A stretch of DNA of 64,000 nt from Gammaproteobacteria bacterium (GTDB lineage Bacteria; Pseudomonadota; Gammaproteobacteria; Thiohalomonadales; Thiohalomonadaceae), in assembly GCA_026196575.1 (NCBI GenBank), contig JAPHSX010000006.1, positions 1 through 64,000 of the forward strand, in the 5' to 3' direction. This document shows, in pieces, positions 60,253 through 64,000 of this stretch (position 1 is its first letter; each line of letters starts with the position of its first letter). Made by a program: the position numbers and the translations under genes. Below the pieces are notes generated by a model. That model had not been told where the DNA came from. It did not search any database and was given only the letters and a program-made list of their open reading frames with translations.

Positions 60253-60558
60253 CTACCCCTTCAAGGTGTCGAGATCGTCGACGTTGATACTGCGCCGGTT
60301 ACGGAACAGCACCACCAGGATGGCCAGACCAATGGCCGCCTCCGCCGCCGCGACGGTAAGAATAAAGAAGACAAACACCTGACCGGCGCTATCGCCCAGA
60401 TAGTGGGAGAAGGCGACAAAGTTGATATTCACCGCCAGCAGCATCAGCTCGATACACATCAGCAGGATGATGACGTTCTTACGGTTGATGAAGATCCCGG
60501 CCATGCTCAGACCGAAGAGGAGTGCCGCTACCGTCAGATAATCGGATAACGCGATCAT
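60253..60558 (-). CDS. nuoK: NADH-quinone oxidoreductase subunit K
   Basis: 101 residues, three helices. [20 protein letters not shown] then [14 protein letters not shown] with the conserved Glu of the proton path, and [13 protein letters not shown] with the second Glu. Ends 7 bp before nuoL. Confidence 0.97.
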   Translation of the reverse strand: MIALSDYLTVAALLFGLSMAGIFINRKNVIILLMCIELMLLAVNINFVAFSHYLGDSAGQVFVFFILTVAAAEAAIGLAILVVLFRNRRSINVDDLDTLKG

Positions 60559-60601
60559 GGCCGTGCCTCACTTACGCCGCTGTTTCTGTTTACGCCGGCC
60601 A

Positions 60602-61207
60602 TTACTTGCGCCCCTCCGACTCAAGCTGCACCACGCGCAGGCGATCAGACTTCTTCACCACCACCTGCTCCTCAATCTTCTGATAGCGGGTACCGGGACG
60701 GGTACGCAGCGTGAGCGCAATGGCGGCGACAATAGCCACCAGCAGCACCACTGAGGCGATCTCGAAGGGGTAGACATAGGTGGTGTAGAGCTGCTCACCC
60801 AGTTCGCGGGTATTGCTGTAATCGGCTGCCCTGGCCGGTGGCGCCGGCCACACATCGAGTCCGAAATTGATCCGTCCCACCGCCAGCCCCATGATCCCCA
60901 CGGCGGTGGCGGCAACGATGCCGCCGATGGGCAGATAGCGGGCGAAACCCTCGCGCATCCGCGCAAGGTTAATATCGAGCATCATCACCACGAAGAGGAA
61001 CAGCACCATCACCGCGCCGACGTAAACCAGCACCAGGGTGATGGCGAGGAACTCCGCCTCCAGCAGCAGCCACAACGCCGAGGTGGTGACAAAACAGAGC
61101 ACCAGAAACATTGCCGCATGTACCGGATTGCGCACCGTGATCACCGCGCCGGCGCTCAGCACCAGCACGCCGGAAAAAAGATAAAAAAGGATCTGCTCAA
61201 AACTCAT
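60602..61207 (-). CDS. nuoJ: NADH-quinone oxidoreductase subunit J
   Basis: 201 residues, five helices: LFYLFSGVLVLSAGAVITVR, HAAMFLVLCFVTTSALWLLL (EAEFLA follows), then YVGAVMVLFLFVVMMLDIN. The C-terminal tail is basic. Membrane-arm subunit at the Q-module junction. Confidence 0.96.
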   Translation of the reverse strand: MSFEQILFYLFSGVLVLSAGAVITVRNPVHAAMFLVLCFVTTSALWLLLEAEFLAITLVLVYVGAVMVLFLFVVMMLDINLARMREGFARYLPIGGIVAATAVGIMGLAVGRINFGLDVWPAPPARAADYSNTRELGEQLYTTYVYPFEIASVVLLVAIVAAIALTLRTRPGTRYQKIEEQVVVKKSDRLRVVQLESEGRK

Positions 61208-61219
61208 GCTCTCATCCGC

Positions 61220-61705
61220 CTATCGGTAGGGTGCATCCGCGGTACGGTCGGCGGCGATCTGCGCCTCGTATTTGTCACCCACCGCCAACAATTTTTCCTT
61301 GGTCATCAACAAATCATCACGGCACTCGCCGTGATATTCGTAGATACGGGTCTCGACAATGGCATCGACCGGGCAGGCCTCCTCGCAGAAGCCGCAGAAG
61401 ATGCACTTGGTCAGGTCGATGTCGTAGCGGGTGGTGCGGCGGGTGCCGTCCTCGCGCTGCGCCGACTCGATGGTGATGGCCATCGCCGGGCAGACCACCT
61501 CGCACAGCTTGCAGGCGATGCAGCGCTCCTCGCCGTTGGGATAGCGGCGCTGTGCATGCAGGCCGCGAAAGCGTGGCGACATCGGTGCCCGCTCCTCCGG
61601 GTACTGCACGGTGAATTTCTTGCGAAACAGGTAGCGCCCAGTCACCGCCAGGCCGCCGCGCAGCTCTTTTAGAGTCAGACTCTTCAGTATGCTAAATAGA
61701 TTCAT
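61220..61705 (-). CDS. nuoI: NADH-quinone oxidoreductase subunit I
   Basis: 161 residues. Two 4Fe-4S clusters (N6a, N6b): [16 protein letters not shown] and [16 protein letters not shown]. Passes electrons from NuoG to N2. [20 protein letters not shown] is typical of the family. Confidence 0.98.
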   Translation of the reverse strand: MNLFSILKSLTLKELRGGLAVTGRYLFRKKFTVQYPEERAPMSPRFRGLHAQRRYPNGEERCIACKLCEVVCPAMAITIESAQREDGTRRTTRYDIDLTKCIFCGFCEEACPVDAIVETRIYEYHGECRDDLLMTKEKLLAVGDKYEAQIAADRTADAPYR

Positions 61706-61725
61706 ATCGCTATCCGTTCCCGCCG

Positions 61726-62826
61726 TTACGCCGCGTCAAACCACGGGGCCAAGCCGCCCATGATGAAGAGACCGACCACCAGCAGCCAGACGATGGTGAT
61801 GGGAATAAAGACCTTCCAGCCCAGACGCATGATCTGGTCATAGCGATAGCGCGGGAAGGTGGCACGGAACCAGAGGAAGAAAAAGAGGAACAGCGCCGTC
61901 TTCGCCAGTAACCAGTGGATGCCGTCACCCAGCGCCAGGTCAAACAGCGCCAGCTCCGGGATCCAGCTGGCCGGGAGCGGGCTGAGCCAGCCACCGAGGA
62001 ACATCAGCGCCGCCAGCATCGAGATCAGGATCATGTTGGCGTATTCGGCGAGGAAAAAGACCGCGAAGGTCATGCCGGAGTACTCGACGTGGAAGCCGGC
62101 GACGATCTCCGACTCCCCCTCGGCGACGTCGAACGGGGCGCGATTGGTCTCGGCCACGCCGGAGATGAAATAGATAATGAAGAGCGGAAAGAGCGGAATG
62201 AAATACCAGTTGAGCAGGCCATACGCACCGCCCTGACCGCGCACGATGTCACCGATATTGATGCTGCCCGCCGCCATCAGCACCCCGACCAGGGCAAAGC
62301 CCATGGCGATCTCATAGGAGACGATCTGCGCCGCCGAGCGCATCGCCCCCAGAAAGGCGTACTTGGAGTTGGAGGCCCAGCCGGCGATGATCACGCCGTA
62401 GACACCAATCGAGGTAATGGCCAGTACATAGAGCAGACTGGCATCGATGTCGGCCAGCACCATCTCGCTGCCGAAGGGCACCACCGCCCAGGCCGCCAGC
62501 GCCGGGGCCATGGAGAGCACCGGGGCGATAAGAAAGAGGAACTTGTCGGCGCCGCCGGGGATGATGATCTCCTTGAACATCAGCTTCACCGCATCGGCGA
62601 TGGGCTGGCCCAGACCCCACAACGGCTTGCCAAAGAAACCGACGCGATTGGGGCCGATGCGGATCTGCATGAAGCCGATCACCTTGCGCTCGGCATAGGT
62701 AAGGTAGGCAACGCTGAGCAACAGCGGCACCATCACCAGCATAATCTGCAACAGGGTGACGACAAGGGTCGCCAGCCAGGGCCAAAGCCCCAATCCCAAC
62801 AGGAAGTTTTCCACTATCTCGAACAT
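61726..62826 (-). CDS. nuoH: NADH-quinone oxidoreductase subunit H
   Basis: 366 residues, eight helices. Forms the quinone chamber: [20 protein letters not shown] (the Glu/Arg loop), [20 protein letters not shown], and [20 protein letters not shown] with the acidic quinone-site loop. 17 bp after nuoG. Confidence 0.98.
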   Translation of the reverse strand: MFEIVENFLLGLGLWPWLATLVVTLLQIMLVMVPLLLSVAYLTYAERKVIGFMQIRIGPNRVGFFGKPLWGLGQPIADAVKLMFKEIIIPGGADKFLFLIAPVLSMAPALAAWAVVPFGSEMVLADIDASLLYVLAITSIGVYGVIIAGWASNSKYAFLGAMRSAAQIVSYEIAMGFALVGVLMAAGSINIGDIVRGQGGAYGLLNWYFIPLFPLFIIYFISGVAETNRAPFDVAEGESEIVAGFHVEYSGMTFAVFFLAEYANMILISMLAALMFLGGWLSPLPASWIPELALFDLALGDGIHWLLAKTALFLFFFLWFRATFPRYRYDQIMRLGWKVFIPITIVWLLVVGLFIMGGLAPWFDAA

Positions 62827-62843
62827 CCGGTCTATTCCAGTCG

Positions 62844-64000
62844 TTATGCGTGAGTCAGCTCGACGGCGGCAAAACCGCCGCCCAATCCCACCGTGGCACT
62901 CAGGCCGGCAGGCAGGTAGACCGCGTTATCGGGCAGGCGCTCGTCGATAAGCAGCGGCAACACCACCTCGCCCGCCCCTTGAATCAGCCTTGCCTCCACC
63001 ACCGAGGAGAATCCCGCCTTCTCTGCCGTGACACTGTTAAGGCGGATCTGCCACAGATCGGCATCCGCGGTGGTCTGCAGGGGGGCGGCGCGGCGCACCA
63101 TGGCATCGACCGCGTAGATCGGTACATCGGCAATGCGCAGCAGACCCGCCGGCAGGCGGCTCATCGCCTTCGGCTGCCAGGCGGCGGGGGCAGCCGGCAG
63201 CTGCGCGCACGCCGCCTCCAGCTCGGCGCGTACCTCCTCGGCAGAGTTCTGTTCAAAGCCGTTAATATCAAACAGATTGCCCAGCACGCGCAGGATCTTC
63301 CAGGCGGGACGCGCCTCACCGGGGGCGGTGGCAGCGCCGTTAAAGCCCTGCCACTGCCCCTCGGTGTTGACCAGGCTGCCGGCGGTCTCGGCAAAGGTGG
63401 CAGCCGGCAGCAACACATCAGCGTAGTCACGCATGGCCACCGAGGCGTAGCTGTTGATGGCTACCACAAAGCGCGCCTCCTGCATTGCCTGCAGCGCGGC
63501 GGCCGAATCGATACAGTCATACTCCGGCTCGACACCCAGCAGCAGATAGCCGGGCAGCTTTGCCGCGAACATTGCCTTCCAGTCCAGTCCAATGCCATCA
63601 CTCGCCTGACAACCCGCGCCACGATGCGGCAGGCAGCCGGCCAGTGCAGCACCGGCGGCATTGCCCCCCTCGGCGAGGATGCCGATATGGGCGCCGCTCA
63701 GCGAGGCGATAAGGTTGGCCACGGCGCGCAGCTCGGCGGCGGCAGGATGCCCCTGCGCCCCCGCCCCCAGCAGCACCGAGGCCTGCTTGCCCGCGCGCAG
63801 GGTGCCGGCGATGGCGCGGTGCGACTCCTCTACGGCGACACCGACGATGGCCGTGGTGAGCCACTGCGGCACCGCCTCACTGGAACCCTCCAGCAGGGCC
63901 TTTGCCACCGCCAGCAGCTCGCTGACCAGATCCAAAGCGATCCGTTTTTCGGCCAGCGTAAAGGCCATCGCGTAATCGACGGGGTTAATCGCCATCACCC
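62844..64000 (-). CDS. nuoG: NADH-quinone oxidoreductase subunit G, C-terminal part (cut by window edge)
   Basis: The last 385 or so residues of NuoG: a molybdopterin-oxidoreductase-like domain that no longer binds Mo ([60 protein letters not shown]) and a short C-terminal beta part. The iron-sulfur N-terminal domains lie outside the window to the right. It leads the visible part of the nuo operon; nuoA-F are presumably further right. Confidence 0.95.
   Translation of the reverse strand, partial: VMAINPVDYAMAFTLAEKRIALDLVSELLAVAKALLEGSSEAVPQWLTTAIVGVAVEESHRAIAGTLRAGKQASVLLGAGAQGHPAAAELRAVANLIASLSGAHIGILAEGGNAAGAALAGCLPHRGAGCQASDGIGLDWKAMFAAKLPGYLLLGVEPEYDCIDSAAALQAMQEARFVVAINSYASVAMRDYADVLLPAATFAETAGSLVNTEGQWQGFNGAATAPGEARPAWKILRVLGNLFDINGFEQNSAEEVRAELEAACAQLPAAPAAWQPKAMSRLPAGLLRIADVPIYAVDAMVRRAAPLQTTADADLWQIRLNSVTAEKAGFSSVVEARLIQGAGEVVLPLLIDERLPDNAVYLPAGLSATVGLGGGFAAVELTHA

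Overview
The window is chromosomal DNA of a gammaproteobacterium. The evidence is gene order: thrS-infC-rpmI-rplT-pheS-pheT-ihfA-merR-tRNA-Pro, fur/bamE-rnfH-ratA-smpB-ssrA, tRNA-fMet-rimP-nusA-infB-rbfA-truB-rpsO-pnp, and nuoG-N followed by a DUF2818 gene. The energy genes (NifJ, a triheme cytochrome c, a soluble fumarate-reductase-like module with a NuoF-like subunit, complex I, Sco) would fit a facultative or sulfur-oxidising lineage near Chromatiales. That placement is inference from gene content.

Layout. 1-1164: end of an integron integrase; any cassettes would lie left of the window. 1323-7363: nifJ with a dihydroorotate-dehydrogenase-like gene, facing an orphan RepB-primase-like gene and a triheme cytochrome c. 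7403-17511 (minus strand): pabB, tRNA-Pro, merR, ihfA, pheT, pheS, rplT, rpmI, infC, thrS and a pseudouridine synthase homologue. 17690-17842: a 153-bp miniature element with 10-bp terminal inverted repeats and an 8-bp target duplication. 18031-21726: an iron-sulfur/flavoprotein/NuoF-like operon.

21879-30031 is the most unusual region: an 8.15-kb integrative element of phage-satellite type (integrase, AlpA-like regulator, CHC2 zinc-finger protein, DUF3987 protein, terminase small and large subunits, no capsid or tail genes). It has inserted exactly in the anticodon loop of a tRNA-Leu(UAA) gene. The 3' half of that gene is at 21834-21891 and the 5' half at 30019-30060; joined, they give a perfect cloverleaf. 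The element carries its own complete, diverged tRNA-Leu(UAA) at 29848-29936, which should replace the broken one. Paired TGCTAC repeats with an 11-bp period sit at both ends and, inverted, inside.

30326-31275: a frameshifted, truncated ISAs1-type transposase. 31305-35387: fur, bamE, rnfH, ratA, a sodium-coupled transporter, smpB and ssrA. 35501-36459: scar of a second element at ssrA, where a truncated P4-type integrase is joined to a truncated phosphatase. 36602-44973: folA, thyA, a response regulator with a degenerate GGDEF domain, lgt, rlmI, a DUF465 gene, two Slp lipoproteins, a LexA/UmuD-like S24 protein without a DNA-binding domain, sco and psd. 45286-45360: tRNA-Asn. 46092-54752: the translation/RNA cluster from pnp to tRNA-fMet. 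54827 to the right edge: DUF2818 and nuoN to nuoG (nuoG cut by the edge).
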